NCBI RefSeq assembly: GCF_014202425.1
Contig: NZ_JACHGT010000004.1
Location: forward strand, 506,750 to 570,749
DNA: 64,000 bases
Direction of reading: 5' to 3'
Source: Phytomonospora endophytica
GTDB lineage: Bacteria > Actinomycetota > Actinomycetes > Mycobacteriales > Micromonosporaceae
The position numbers and the translations under genes are program-made. How positions within the stretch are numbered: the stretch's first letter is position 1; the number at the start of each line of letters is the position of its first letter. The notes beneath the pieces are model-generated. The model saw nothing but the letters and a program-made list of their open reading frames with translations. It ran no database searches and was not told the origin of the DNA. Positions 33,412-41,799 of the stretch are shown here, in pieces.

Positions 33412-34314
33412 TCACACCGCCGGATAGTCGACGAAGGCGAAATGGCGCGAATCCGGGGCCCAGCCGTTGACGTTGAGGGTGCCCTGCCCGCCGAACAGCG
33501 CGACGACGTCCCGTGGGTCCTCACCGCCCGGGCCCATCACGCGCAGGATCACCTCGACGTCGGCGGGATGCCCGAGCGTCCCGGGCGGGAAACTCACGTA
33601 GAGGACGTGCCAACCGTCGGGGGACAGGTGGGGAAACCAGTTCACGCGCTCATCGGCGGTGAGCTGTTGGAGCCCCGACCCGTCGGTCCGCATCCGGAAG
33701 ATCTGCGCGTGCCCGGGGGCCTTCGCGCCGTGCTCGGAGTTGAAGTAGATCCACTCGCCGTCGGGGCTGTACTCGGGTCCGTCGGCGGGTGCGGCGGAGT
33801 CGGTCAGGCGCGTGTCGGCGCCGCCCCCGGCGGGAATCGTGAAGATGTTGCGGTAGCCCCACTCGTCGCCCTCGAATGGTTCCACGCCCACGTAGGCGAG
33901 CGTGGAACCGTCGGGGGAGACACCGTGCAGGAAGTGCCGGAACGGGCCCGGCGCGTGCTCGTTGGTGACCCGGCGGGGTTCCCCGCCGATGAAGGGCACG
34001 GCGTGGATGTGCCAGTCGCCCGCCGACAGGTAGACGGTGGCCCCGTCGGGGGAGAGGCAGTGGTCGTTGTTGGCGTCGGTGACCCCGCCGGTGTCGATGC
34101 GTTCCGGACCGCCCGACCCGTCGGCGGCGATCCGGTACAGGAGCCCGTCGTGGTTGTAGACGAGCCACCGCCCGTCCGGCGACCAGTTCGGCGCTTCGAG
34201 GGCGCTCCCCGCGCACTCGTGGACGAGCCTCGTGGGACCGCCCTCGACGTCGCCGACAAGGAGGCGGGCGCGCTGCCCGGGACGGAGGGGGCGGATGTTC
34301 GTTCCGGTCGTCAC
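33412..34314 (-). CDS. TolB-type WD40/PD40 beta-propeller protein
   Basis: A 300-residue soluble protein of repeated PD40 blades: APNWSPDGRWLVYNHDGLLYRI, DHCLSPDGATVYLSAGDWHI, HGVSPDGSTLAYVGVEP, PEYSPDGEWIYFNSEH and FPHLSPDGWHVLYVSF, each with the Ser-Pro-Asp-Gly signature of TolB-like domains. There is no signal peptide, so it acts in the cytoplasm. GTG 34314 is chosen because AAGG precedes it and the upstream in-frame residues (Arg-rich) are antisense noise. It lies ten bases downstream of the AHSA1 gene, making a three-gene operon with the ArsR regulator. Exact role unknown. Confidence 0.8.
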   Translation of the reverse strand: MTTGTNIRPLRPGQRARLLVGDVEGGPTRLVHECAGSALEAPNWSPDGRWLVYNHDGLLYRIAADGSGGPERIDTGGVTDANNDHCLSPDGATVYLSAGDWHIHAVPFIGGEPRRVTNEHAPGPFRHFLHGVSPDGSTLAYVGVEPFEGDEWGYRNIFTIPAGGGADTRLTDSAAPADGPEYSPDGEWIYFNSEHGAKAPGHAQIFRMRTDGSGLQQLTADERVNWFPHLSPDGWHVLYVSFPPGTLGHPADVEVILRVMGPGGEDPRDVVALFGGQGTLNVNGWAPDSRHFAFVDYPAV

Positions 34315-34324
34315 GCGCACGACC

Positions 34325-34954
34325 TTAGGGCGTGTAGAACTCCACCGTCTTCTCGCCCGCCGCGCGTGCCTTCTCCGGGTCGCGGCCGTAGGCGATCGCC
34401 GCCTCGACCCACGCGTCACTGCTGAGCCGCGTGAAGCGCCTGCCCTCGTCGGTGCCCGACCACGCCTCGGCCTCCGCGGGGTCGTTCGCCTCGCCGGAGC
34501 CCAGGTAGAGCCCGAGCCCCAGAACCATCCCGTCCCAGCCGACGCCGACCGCGCCCGGCCCGTAGACGTCCCACAACTGCTCGTCGACCTTCGCGGTGTG
34601 GACGAGGGTGAAGCGGCTGCGGCCGTCGTCCTCGGCGGTGATCACGACCTCGATCCAGCTCACCCCGCCGCCGAACTCCCAGGTCGCGTTGAACGAGCGC
34701 GGCGGGTCGCACCTGTCGACCGTGCCGCCGGCGTTGCCTTCGAGCTGGTACTTCCCGCCGAGCCGCAGATCCCCGCTGACCGGCATGAACCAGCGGGCGA
34801 TGCGTTCACCGTTGGTGACGCAGTCCCACAGGTCGGCGGCATCGGTGTCGTAGGCCTGGCTGATCGTCATCTCCAGCAGCTCCCCGTCCTCACCGGGACG
34901 GTCCCCGAGCTTGCGGGTCACGGCGCTGATCTGCGTGTCGACGTCGACGTTCAT
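34325..34954 (-). CDS. SRPBCC/AHSA1-type START-like protein
   Basis: A 209-residue protein of the Bet v1/SRPBCC superfamily, AHSA1 branch: ISQAYDTDAADLWDCVTNGERIARWFMPVSGDLRLGGKYQLEGNAGG, then DPPRSFNATWEFGGGVSWIEVVI and TLVHTAKVDEQLWDVYGPGAVGVGWD. The fold is a helix-grip that binds hydrophobic ligands; family members are typically paired with an ArsR regulator, as here. Its ATG overlaps the ArsR stop (ATGA). Role probably in a stress or metabolite response sensed by the regulator. Confidence 0.88.
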   Translation of the reverse strand: MNVDVDTQISAVTRKLGDRPGEDGELLEMTISQAYDTDAADLWDCVTNGERIARWFMPVSGDLRLGGKYQLEGNAGGTVDRCDPPRSFNATWEFGGGVSWIEVVITAEDDGRSRFTLVHTAKVDEQLWDVYGPGAVGVGWDGMVLGLGLYLGSGEANDPAEAEAWSGTDEGRRFTRLSSDAWVEAAIAYGRDPEKARAAGEKTVEFYTP

Positions 34955-35310
34955 GGTGTCTCCTTCTCGTTGTCCTCGGCGGCGAGGCGCCGCCGACGTT
35001 TACCCCGGGCGACTTCGGTGGCGAGCGCGGCCAGCGGCGGAGTCCAGAAGCGCCGGAAGCGCTCCAGCCACTCGTCGACGTCGCGGAGGGCCTCGTGCCG
35101 GACCGCGTACAGGCGACGCGTGCCGGCGGGCCGGACGACGGCGAAGCCGTTGTCGCGCAGGACCCGCAGGTGCTGCGAGACGGCCGGCTGCGAGATGCCG
35201 AACTCCGCGCGGATGACCGCGCAGACGGCGCCCGAGCTGAGCTCGCCCTCGGCGAGCAGTTCGAGGATGCGTCGCCGAACCGGGTCGCCGAGCACATCGA
35301 AGGCGTGCAT
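34951..35310 (-). CDS. ArsR family regulator (AHSA1-linked type)
   Basis: A 119-residue winged-helix protein: MHAFDVLGDPVRRRILELLAEGELSSGAVCAVI, recognition helix SQPAVSQHLRVLRDNG, wing RRLYAVRHEALRDVDEWLERFR. The C-terminal extension after DVDEWLERF is typical of ArsR proteins that pair with AHSA1 genes and that sense something other than metals (no CxC pair). A -10-like TACAGT six bases before the ATG and a missing ribosome site suggest a leaderless mRNA. A perfect palindrome at 35330-35345 lies just upstream and should be its own operator. Confidence 0.88.
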   Translation of the reverse strand: MHAFDVLGDPVRRRILELLAEGELSSGAVCAVIRAEFGISQPAVSQHLRVLRDNGFAVVRPAGTRRLYAVRHEALRDVDEWLERFRRFWTPPLAALATEVARGKRRRRLAAEDNEKETP

Positions 35311-35329
35311 GAAGGCACTGTATCACTGC

Positions 35330-35345
35330 TCACTTATATAAGTGA
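35330..35345. promoter_or_regulatory. ArsR operator (perfect palindrome)
   Basis: TCACTTATATAAGTGA is a perfect 16-base palindrome and one of the most AT-rich stretches of the window. It lies 20 bases upstream of the ArsR start codon and overlaps the expected -35 region of its promoter, so ArsR binding would repress the ArsR-AHSA1-propeller operon. Confidence 0.75.
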
Positions 35346-35426
35346 CGGCTTAGAAGAGTTGGTTGTGCCCACACGACCACCGGCCTTGCCGCCCCGCCCT
35401 AGGCTCTCCCTGACGAAAGGGGCGAG

Positions 35427-36032
35427 ATGCCCGGCACGCGCAAACCGATACGTCCCCGGTGGGGATGCCTGATCCCCCTGGTGGTGGTCGTCGTGGTCGG
35501 TGCGGCCTTCGCCGTCTACCTTCTGGTGCAGCGCGACGCCGAGCGCGACCATCCGCCCGCGGCGGCACCCGACCTGTGCGTCGTGCTCGGCGACCTGCCC
35601 GTGCGTCTCGTGCCGCATGACGAGGTCGAGGCCGAGGCGACCTACACCTCGGGCCCCGACGCCTCTTGTGTCCACTCGACCGCCGACGGTCGTCCGGCGG
35701 GTTCGGAGGACTACGGCTTCCTGCGCGCGCGGCTGCTGCGTTACGGCCAGATCGGCTTCACCTCGGGGCCCGACCGGGCGGGGGAGACCTTCGTGAGCGA
35801 GTGCGCCGCCGGGTTCACGGCGGGGCCGAGCAGCGGTCTGCCCGGCCTCGGGGACGAAGCGTGCGCCGCCTACAGCGACGAGGGCGAGGGCGGCACCGCG
35901 CACGGGTCGGTCGTCGCGCGGAGGGGCGCCGACCTGTTCTGGGTCGACTACTACGTGCATCCGGGCGCGGCCGAACAGGCCGGGGAGGCGGTCGCCGAAA
36001 CCGCGCGGACACTGCTCGCGGGAGTGATCTAG
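35427..36032 (+). CDS. Membrane-anchored hypothetical protein (DUF3558-like)
   Basis: A 201-residue protein with a basic N-terminus and one membrane helix (about 13-33, GCLIPLVVVVVVGAAFAVYLL), then an external domain with four Cys (DLCVVLG, DASCVHS, ECAAGF, EACAAYS) that probably form two disulfides. The end has WVDYYV and an Ala/Glu helix EQAGEAVAETARTLLAGV as in DUF3558-like actinobacterial lipoprotein-type proteins. ATG 35427 follows AAAGGGGCGAG. Function unknown; divergent from the ArsR operon. Confidence 0.65.
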   Translation: MPGTRKPIRPRWGCLIPLVVVVVVGAAFAVYLLVQRDAERDHPPAAAPDLCVVLGDLPVRLVPHDEVEAEATYTSGPDASCVHSTADGRPAGSEDYGFLRARLLRYGQIGFTSGPDRAGETFVSECAAGFTAGPSSGLPGLGDEACAAYSDEGEGGTAHGSVVARRGADLFWVDYYVHPGAAEQAGEAVAETARTLLAGVI

Positions 36033-36281
36033 CTCTATCGGCGGTCCCCCGGACCGGTGACATCGGGCACAGAGGTTCAGCTATGGCCCGGCTCGGCCGA
36101 CGTCTTCGCGAAGTTGACCTTGACACTCGCCTGACCTGCGGAAACCTCTCCGGGAAGGCTGTTCTCGGCGGGCCCTTTTGTCAGCATGTACCGGTTCTCG
36201 CGGCGGAGGCCGCCTCGTCCGGACGTCCGGCGGATGTCGCAGGTCGGCGGTACGTTGGCGCTGAACGAAGGGGGCCGAGTC
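36033..36281. other. Intergenic region, no gene seen
   Basis: This 249-base stretch contains TTGACC and TTGACA (near 36115) that could be -35 elements and a GTTCTCGGCGGGCCC stretch. I see no start codon with a ribosome site before 36282 and no good hairpin after the stop at 36032. Confidence 0.4.
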
Positions 36282-36491
36282 TTGAAGGTCAAGAAGTGGT
36301 GGGCCGTCGTCGCCGGAGCCGTGCTCGGCACCGCGGCCGTCGGCACCGGCGCGTACGTCGCCAAGCACCGTAAGCGTCGCAAGAAGTCGCCGCGCGCCGA
36401 GAAGGCCATCGGCGAGAAGCTCCGCACGACCCCGCCGACGCCGCTCGACGCGGTGGGGCCGGAGACGGCCGGCCGGGACGAGCGCGGCTGA
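36282..36491 (+). CDS. Small basic membrane protein
   Basis: A 69-residue protein if it starts at TTG 36282 (GAAGGGGG seven bases upstream): one membrane helix (KKWWAVVAGAVLGTAAVGTGAYVA) followed by a very basic stretch (KHRKRRKKSPRAEKA) and a Pro-rich tail. An alternative ATG at 36186 would add 32 residues with no ribosome site. A terminator with six T residues follows 17 bases after the stop, which supports an independent gene. Family and function unknown. Confidence 0.5.
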   Translation: MKVKKWWAVVAGAVLGTAAVGTGAYVAKHRKRRKKSPRAEKAIGEKLRTTPPTPLDAVGPETAGRDERG

Positions 36492-36508
36492 CGAGCCGGT
36501 AAACGACG

Positions 36509-36546
36509 ACGCGTGGCGCGGGCGTGAGCCCGGCCGCGCGTTTTTT
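36509..36546 (+). terminator. Rho-independent terminator
   Basis: ACGCGTGGCGCGGGC pairs with GCCCGGCCGCGCGT around GTGA (one bulge, one mismatch) and is followed by TTTTTT (36541-36546). It is the clearest T-tract terminator in the window and ends the small membrane protein gene. Confidence 0.85.
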
Positions 36547-36645
36547 CTCGCGCCGGTCGTTGTGCTTCGGGCGACACATCCGCCCGGGGCGGGCCGCGTT
36601 CGCATACGTTCGGTCGAGCGACCGTCCGACCGAACCGGAGACACC

Positions 36646-37437
36646 GTGACCACCGACGACGCCTACTTCGTCCGGCTCGACGAGCGCCGGTTCCGCCCGA
36701 CTCCCCTGACCGGCGGCGCCTGGCGGACGACCGAGCAGCACATCAGCCCGATGAACGGCCTGATCGTGCACGCCGTCGAGCGCTTCCGGGCCGGGCGCGG
36801 CGACGACGGCATGGCGATCAGCCGCGTCGGTGTGGACATCCTCGGTGTGCTCGACCTCGACGACTTCGAGGTCACCGTCGACGTGGTGCGCCCGGGCCGG
36901 ACCATCGAACTGCTGGAGGTCACGGTCGTGTCCGGTGGGCGCAGCGCCGTGCACGCCCGCGTCTGGCGTTCCATCGTGACCGACACCGCCGCCGTGGCCG
37001 GTGGCGAGGCCGATCCGCTGCCCGCCCCGGAGACGCTCGAACCCCTCGACCTGACCGGCGTGTGGCCCGGCGGGTACATCCGTTCCCTCGACGTGCGCCC
37101 GGTCGCCGTACCCAAACCGGGACGTGGGACCTCCTGGGTGCGGACCTCGGCGTCCATCGTGGCCGGGGAGCCGGTGAGCGACCTGGCCAGGCTCATGGGC
37201 CTGGTCGACACGGCCAACGGGCTGTCGGTGCGGGAGAGCCCCGACGTGTGGCTGTTCCCGAACCTGGACCTGACGATCCATCTTTTCCGGCAGCCGTCCG
37301 GCGAGTGGCTCGGCCTCGACACCACCGTCGTCTTCGGGCCCGCCGGACTCGGCGTCACGGCGAGCGCGCTGCATGACACACGCGGCCATTTCGGTTACGC
37401 CAGGCAGGCGCTGACGATCCGGCCGCGTTCGTCCTAG
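36646..37437 (+). CDS. Acyl-CoA thioesterase family protein (double hotdog, TesB-like)
   Basis: A 263-residue protein with a TesB-like double hotdog: DDAYFVRLDERRFRPTPLTGGAW at the start, AISRVGVDILGVLDLDDFEVTVDVVRPGRTIELLEVTV ending the first domain, and a second half with VDTANGLSVRESPDVWLFPNLDLTIHLFRQP and GLGVTASALHDTRGHFGYARQALTIRP. The end block HDTRGHFGxAxQALTIRP is strongly conserved in this actinobacterial family. It should cleave fatty acyl-CoA thioesters. GTG 36646 has CGGAG seven bases before. Overlaps the convergent sigma-factor gene by four bases. Confidence 0.85.
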   Translation: MTTDDAYFVRLDERRFRPTPLTGGAWRTTEQHISPMNGLIVHAVERFRAGRGDDGMAISRVGVDILGVLDLDDFEVTVDVVRPGRTIELLEVTVVSGGRSAVHARVWRSIVTDTAAVAGGEADPLPAPETLEPLDLTGVWPGGYIRSLDVRPVAVPKPGRGTSWVRTSASIVAGEPVSDLARLMGLVDTANGLSVRESPDVWLFPNLDLTIHLFRQPSGEWLGLDTTVVFGPAGLGVTASALHDTRGHFGYARQALTIRPRSS

Positions 37438-38312
37438 CCCGCCGCGACGGTCACGCCGGCGAGGCGCGCGGGGTCGGCGATCACGTCGAACGCGGTGATC
37501 CGGTCGCCGGCGAAGGTCACCGCGAGCACCATGGACATCCTGCCCAGCGGCGCCACGACGACACCGGCGGCCATGCCGGCGGCCGTGCCCAGCAGGGCCG
37601 CACAGGCGCCCTGTGCCCGGCCGGAGAATGCCTCGGCGACGGCGGCCGCGCCCTTGAGCTCGGCGCGGGACCCCAGCGTGACGGCGGTCGCGTCGGCGCG
37701 GAAGACCGCGTCGGGGTCGAGCATCTCCAGCAGGGCGGCGAAGTTCCCGTCCCGCGCGGCGGCCAGGAAGGCCGCGATCGCGGCCCGGCGCCGGGCCAGG
37801 TCCGGGTCGGGTCCGGCGTCGCCGCCGCGCACCCGCCGCCGGGCCCGGCTCGCGAGCTTCTGGGTCGTGGCCGTGCCGCGGTCGACGATCGGCGCGATCT
37901 CCTCGAAGGGCACCGCGAACATGTCGTGCAGCACGAACGCGATCCGTTCGGCGGGCGACAGCGTGTCGAGCACGACGAGCATCGCCAGCCCGACGGAGTC
38001 GGCGAGCAGCGCCTCCTCCTCGGGGTCGGCGCGGTGGACGAGCCGCACGAGGGGGGCGGGCTCGTCGTCAAGGGGCGTTTCCCGCCTGGCCTTGCGGGCG
38101 CGCAGCATGTCGAGGCACACGCGGCCGAGGACCGTCGTGAGCCAGCCGGGGAGGTTGTCGATCTCGCCGAGTTCGGCGCGGGAGGCCTTCAGCCAGGTCT
38201 CCTGCAGGGCGTCCTCGGCCTCGCTGAGGGAGCCGAGGATCCGGTAGGCGACGGCCCGCAGGTGGCCGCGCTGCTCGTCGAGGCGCGCCGCCAGAAATTC
38301 CTTCTCGTGCAC
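37434..38312 (-). CDS. ECF sigma factor, SigJ/ECF41-like with SnoaL-type C-terminal domain
   Basis: A 292-residue sigma factor. Region 2 is LAARLDEQRGHLRAVAYRILGSLSEAEDALQETWLKA; region 4 is ERIAFVLHDMFAVPFEEIAPIVDRGTATTQKLASRARRRVR. The last 110 residues are a SnoaL-like domain (RAAIAAFLAAARDGNFAALLEMLDPDAVFRADAT), which in ECF41 sigma factors replaces an anti-sigma factor and tunes activity. GTG 38312 has GGGAG nine bases before; the in-frame Met at 38387 would overlap the divergent gene start. The usual ECF41 partners (carboxymuconolactone decarboxylase, oxidoreductase, epimerase) are absent; a divergent duplicated DoxX protein takes that place. Confidence 0.88.
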   Translation of the reverse strand: MHEKEFLAARLDEQRGHLRAVAYRILGSLSEAEDALQETWLKASRAELGEIDNLPGWLTTVLGRVCLDMLRARKARRETPLDDEPAPLVRLVHRADPEEEALLADSVGLAMLVVLDTLSPAERIAFVLHDMFAVPFEEIAPIVDRGTATTQKLASRARRRVRGGDAGPDPDLARRRAAIAAFLAAARDGNFAALLEMLDPDAVFRADATAVTLGSRAELKGAAAVAEAFSGRAQGACAALLGTAAGMAAGVVVAPLGRMSMVLAVTFAGDRITAFDVIADPARLAGVTVAAG

Positions 38313-38385
38313 GGTCTGGTTCTCCCGTCGGGCTTCGTCAGTGGGGTGAGCGTCCACATCGCGACCGACAGGAGCCAAGCAAATC

Positions 38386-39213
38386 ATGATCGAAGCAGTG
38401 GAGAGTTCGCGCCTCCGGGCCTACGGGTACTGGGCGGCGACACTGATCATCGCCGCGGAGTCCGCCCTCGGCGGTGTCTGGGACGTCCTGCGCACCGACT
38501 ACGTCCGTGACGTGCTGGAGGTCCGGCTCGGTTATCCCTGGTACGTCGCGGTCCTGCTCGGGGTCTGGAAGATCCCGGGCGCGATCGTGCTGATCCTGCC
38601 GCGACTGCCGCGGCTCAAGGAGTGGGTCTACGCGGGCGTCGTGTTCGTATACTCGGGGGCCTTCGTCTCGCACCTGGCCGTCGGCGAGACCGCCGCGGCT
38701 TTCGGGCCGCTCGGTTTCGCCCTGATCACCGCGGTGTCGTGGGCGCTGCGTCCGGAGTCCCGGCGGGATCCGGCGCCGTACGGGCGGGCCTTCGCGCGTC
38801 TCCTGCCGAAGGCCCCGGCCCGCCGTACCGCGACCACGGTCGTCTACTGGGTGACGACCGTGGCCTTCGTCGGGGCGCTGTTCAGCGGTGGCATCGCCGA
38901 CCTGCTCCATCGCGAGGAGACCCTCGCGGGGATGGTGGCGCTGGGGTACCCGCCCTACTTCCTCTACATCATCGGGGCGTGGAAGGTCCTCGGCACGGCG
39001 GCGTTCCTCGCGCCGGGGTTCGGGCGGCTGAAGGAATGGGCCTACGCGGGCGCGTTCTTCAACTTCACCGGCGCCGCCGTGTCGCACGCGTTCTCCGGGT
39101 CGGCGTCGTGGCACGTGGTGTACACGTCGCTGTTCGCGCTGACCGTGCTCGTCTCGTGGGCCGCGCGCCCGCCGGACCGCGTGCTCGGTGATGTGCGCAC
39201 CGGCCGTGCCTGA
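38386..39213 (+). CDS. Tandem DoxX-like membrane protein
   Basis: A 275-residue membrane protein made of two homologous halves, each four helices of the DoxX/DUF4383 type. Matching pairs: VLEVRLGYPWYVAVLLGVWKIPGAIVLILPRLPRLKEWVYAGVVF and MVALGYPPYFLYIIGAWKVLGTAAFLAPGFGRLKEWAYAGAFF; both share GYP, the W-K, and RLKEW-YAG. DoxX-like proteins are small quinone-linked or redox membrane proteins. The 73-base gap to the divergent ECF sigma gene suggests it is its target. The ATG at 38386 follows AGGAG. Confidence 0.8.
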   Translation: MIEAVESSRLRAYGYWAATLIIAAESALGGVWDVLRTDYVRDVLEVRLGYPWYVAVLLGVWKIPGAIVLILPRLPRLKEWVYAGVVFVYSGAFVSHLAVGETAAAFGPLGFALITAVSWALRPESRRDPAPYGRAFARLLPKAPARRTATTVVYWVTTVAFVGALFSGGIADLLHREETLAGMVALGYPPYFLYIIGAWKVLGTAAFLAPGFGRLKEWAYAGAFFNFTGAAVSHAFSGSASWHVVYTSLFALTVLVSWAARPPDRVLGDVRTGRA

Positions 39214-39221
39214 CGCCCTCG

Positions 39222-40232
39222 TCACCCCTCGTCGCGCAGCTCGAACTCGTGCATCGTCTCCACCGCGCGGAAACCGAAGTCGGCGTTGATGTGCTGCATC
39301 GCGTCGTTGCTCTCGGCGTTCCACGTGTGCACGTGGCGGCGCTCGGGGAAGCGCGCGGCGAGTTCTTCGAGGTTGCGGACCTTCAAGGCCGCGCCGAGGC
39401 GGTGCCCGCGGTCGCCGTCGAGGACGAGGGTGTCGTCCTGGTAGACGCCTTCGGGGCTGTGCTCGCCGGCGAACATCAGGCTGTAACCGGCGAAGCGGCC
39501 GCTCGTGTGCCGCGCCACGGTCGTGATCGACGCGAAACCCTGTGCGGCGAGGCGTCGTTCGCCGGTCCGGAGCCGCTCGACGTCCCACACGATCACCTCG
39601 TGCTCGATCTCGCCGGTGGGGACCTCGTGTCCCATGATGGTGCGCATCTCGGCGTAGCCGTCGATGAGCTCGTCGGGGCAGGCGCCCACCCACGTGATCA
39701 GTTCGTAGTCGTCGTGGGCGACGGCGGAGTGGACGCGCAGCCGCTCCAGTTCGCCGTCGCCGAGGGGCAGGTCGAGGACGAGCCGGTCCTCGGTGTGCAG
39801 GCTGGCGAAGCCGTGGGCGAGCGCGAAACGGGAGCCGGGGCTGTCCTCCAGGGCCTGGCCCGCGGGCACGTCGACCTCGCTGTTGTGCACGGTGCGGCCG
39901 AGGCGGCGGGCGTGGGCGAGGCCCTCGGCGAACATGGCGGCGCCGTGCCCGTGCCCGCGATGTTCCGGCGGGACGGCGAGGGTCCATTCGACGAGATCGA
40001 GGTTCTCGGCCTGCGGGAGGTCGAGGATCATCCCGGCGACGATGCGGCCGTCGTGGAATCCGGCGAAGGGGAGCCGCTTCTTGGTGGGGCTCGGGGAGCG
40101 CAGGGAGGCGGATACCTCTTCGCGGGCGAACACGATGGGTGCGGTACGGCCGGCGACGAGCCCGGAGCGCAATGCCGCGTACCAGTCGGTGAAGGTCGCG
40201 TCGTCGTGCGGGTCGATCTGGCGGATGTCCAT
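39222..40232 (-). CDS. GNAT acetyltransferase, two-domain
   Basis: A 336-residue protein with two GNAT halves. The first has VPPEHRGHGHGAAMFAEGL (acetyl-CoA loop R-G-x-G-x-G/A) after VEWTLAV; the second has DGDRGHRLGAALKVRNLEEL and NAESNDAMQHINADFGFRAV. It fits the family of actinobacterial acetyltransferases seen in mycothiol- or aminoglycoside-modifying proteins; the substrate is unknown. The ATG at 40232 has GAAGGA four bases upstream. The reading frame stays open another 1600 bases upstream, but this is a GC-frame shadow of the HAD and PH-domain genes. Confidence 0.82.
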   Translation of the reverse strand: MDIRQIDPHDDATFTDWYAALRSGLVAGRTAPIVFAREEVSASLRSPSPTKKRLPFAGFHDGRIVAGMILDLPQAENLDLVEWTLAVPPEHRGHGHGAAMFAEGLAHARRLGRTVHNSEVDVPAGQALEDSPGSRFALAHGFASLHTEDRLVLDLPLGDGELERLRVHSAVAHDDYELITWVGACPDELIDGYAEMRTIMGHEVPTGEIEHEVIVWDVERLRTGERRLAAQGFASITTVARHTSGRFAGYSLMFAGEHSPEGVYQDDTLVLDGDRGHRLGAALKVRNLEELAARFPERRHVHTWNAESNDAMQHINADFGFRAVETMHEFELRDEG

Positions 40233-40391
40233 GGGGTCCTTCGGTCGCGTGGGAACGTCGACCGATCCTGCGGGACGGCGGCGGGGAGGGCGAGCGCTTT
40301 TTCGCCCGCCGCGCCGACCGTGCCCGCCACGGCCGTCGATTGTGGATGATGGAGGAGGGCTGGGGCACACAACGTCATGGGGGATCCGGCG

Positions 40392-41309
40392 ATGAACACA
40401 CTCGGCAACGGCTGGCGACACGGTGTCGCGTGGCTGGCCATCACGGGCTTCGTCACGCGGGTCACGACGCCCGGTTCGCGCGAGTTCGTCGAGCCCGAAC
40501 TGCGGGTGGCGGCCTTCGACAGCGACGGGACGCTCTGGTGCGAGAAGCCGCTGCCGGTACAGCTCGACTTCCTCACCCGCCGCTTCGTCGAGCGCGCGAA
40601 ACAGGACCCGTCGGTGCGGGGGAGGCAGCCCTGGCGGGCCGCCGCCGAGAACGACCTGACCTGGTTCGGTGAGGCCGTCGCGCGGCACTACCGGGGCGAC
40701 GACACCGACCTGTCCACTGTGGCCGAAGCGGTCGGCACGGCCTTCGACGGCGTCGATGTCGGCGCCTTCGCCGACGAGGTCGCGCTCTTCCTGTCCTCGG
40801 CGGCGCACCCGGTGCTCCAGCGCCCGTACCTGCACTGCGGTTATCCGCCGATGCGGGAACTGCTGCGGTACCTCGACTCCAACGCCTTCACCTGCTACAT
40901 CGCCGCCGGTGGCGACCGCGACTTCGCGCGGCCCCTCGCCGCGCGCCTGCACGGCGTCCCGCCCGAGCGGGTCGTCGGCGGGACCTCCGGCGTGCGCTAC
41001 CGCGACGACGGGCGCCGGCTCTGCAAGGAGGGCATGGAGTTCCTCGACGAGGGCGCGAAGAAGCCGGGCCGCTTCTGGAGCCGGGTCGGGCGGCGGCCGA
41101 TCCTGACCGTCGGCAACTCCAACGGCGACATCCCGCTGCTGCGCTTCACCGGTGGGGAGGGCCTGCCGGCGCTGCGCCTGCTCGTCGACCACGACGACGC
41201 CGCCCGCGAGTTCTCCTACACCGTCGGCGCCGAGGACGCCCTGGCTCACGCGAACACCGAGGGCTGGACGCTGATCAGCGTGCGCGACGACTGGGACACC
41301 GTCTTCTGA
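40392..41309 (+). CDS. HAD-family hydrolase
   Basis: A 305-residue HAD phosphatase with motif I FDSDGTLWCEKPLPVQ (nucleophile Asp in DSDGT), a cap region, motif III near GGTSGVRYRDDGRRLCKEG and motif IV ILTVGNSNGDIPLLRF. This arrangement fits the actinobacterial phosphoserine-phosphatase-like HAD group; substrate unknown. N-terminal residues 6-20 form an amphipathic or weak membrane-associated stretch. ATG 40392 is preferred to 40377 because GGGGGA lies before it. A monocistronic gene; upstream is the GNAT promoter region. Confidence 0.85.
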   Translation: MNTLGNGWRHGVAWLAITGFVTRVTTPGSREFVEPELRVAAFDSDGTLWCEKPLPVQLDFLTRRFVERAKQDPSVRGRQPWRAAAENDLTWFGEAVARHYRGDDTDLSTVAEAVGTAFDGVDVGAFADEVALFLSSAAHPVLQRPYLHCGYPPMRELLRYLDSNAFTCYIAAGGDRDFARPLAARLHGVPPERVVGGTSGVRYRDDGRRLCKEGMEFLDEGAKKPGRFWSRVGRRPILTVGNSNGDIPLLRFTGGEGLPALRLLVDHDDAAREFSYTVGAEDALAHANTEGWTLISVRDDWDTVF

Positions 41310-41408
41310 CCGAGCCGGGAGTGCGCATCCCTTCACGCACAGCGGTTGCCGCCCTTTGCGCGCCCAAAGTACGGTGGCGCGGTTGACCGGGCGACGAGAG
41401 GGTGCGCG

Positions 41409-41783
41409 ATGACCACGCAGGTGGAGCCGATCTACGACCGCAAGGAACAGCTCAAGCAGGTCCAGGAGGCGCTCCTCGAAGGCGAGCAGATCATCGCGGT
41501 CTACGACGCGATCGGTCTCGGCACGGGCTTCATCGGCCTGACCGACCGTCGCGTGATCGTGATGGACAAGTCCTTCGTCGGCAAGAAGGAGGCGCTGACC
41601 AGCGTCCCCTACTCGAAGATCAGCTCGGTGAGCGTGGTGAGCAACCGCTCGATCGCCGGGCAGTTCTTCTCCTCGGGCTCGATCGCGGTCCACGTCGGGC
41701 AGCACATCTACGAGGTGGACTTCCGGGGTGACAAGAAGACCAAGCACGCCCACAACGTGATCCTGCACTACATCACCGTGTAG
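41409..41783 (+). CDS. PH-like domain protein
   Basis: A 124-residue soluble protein with a single bacterial PH-like domain: EGEQIIAVYDAIGLGTGFIGLTDRRVIVMDK, VPYSKISSVSVVSNRS and GSIAVHVGQHIYEVDFR, matching the bPH (YokE/PF14470) pattern of strand-rich proteins with the TDRRVIVMDK block. Function unknown; such domains mediate protein contacts. ATG 41409 is chosen at the family start; only the weak GAGGG precedes it. A hairpin terminator follows. Confidence 0.75.
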   Translation: MTTQVEPIYDRKEQLKQVQEALLEGEQIIAVYDAIGLGTGFIGLTDRRVIVMDKSFVGKKEALTSVPYSKISSVSVVSNRSIAGQFFSSGSIAVHVGQHIYEVDFRGDKKTKHAHNVILHYITV

Positions 41784-41799
41784 CCGGATCCCCGGCATC

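Noticed and set aside
38313..38385. ECF41 promoter (TGTCACA with CGTC) between sigma and DoxX genes
   Set aside because: TGTCGG and CGTC-like words occur but not at the needed spacing on either strand.
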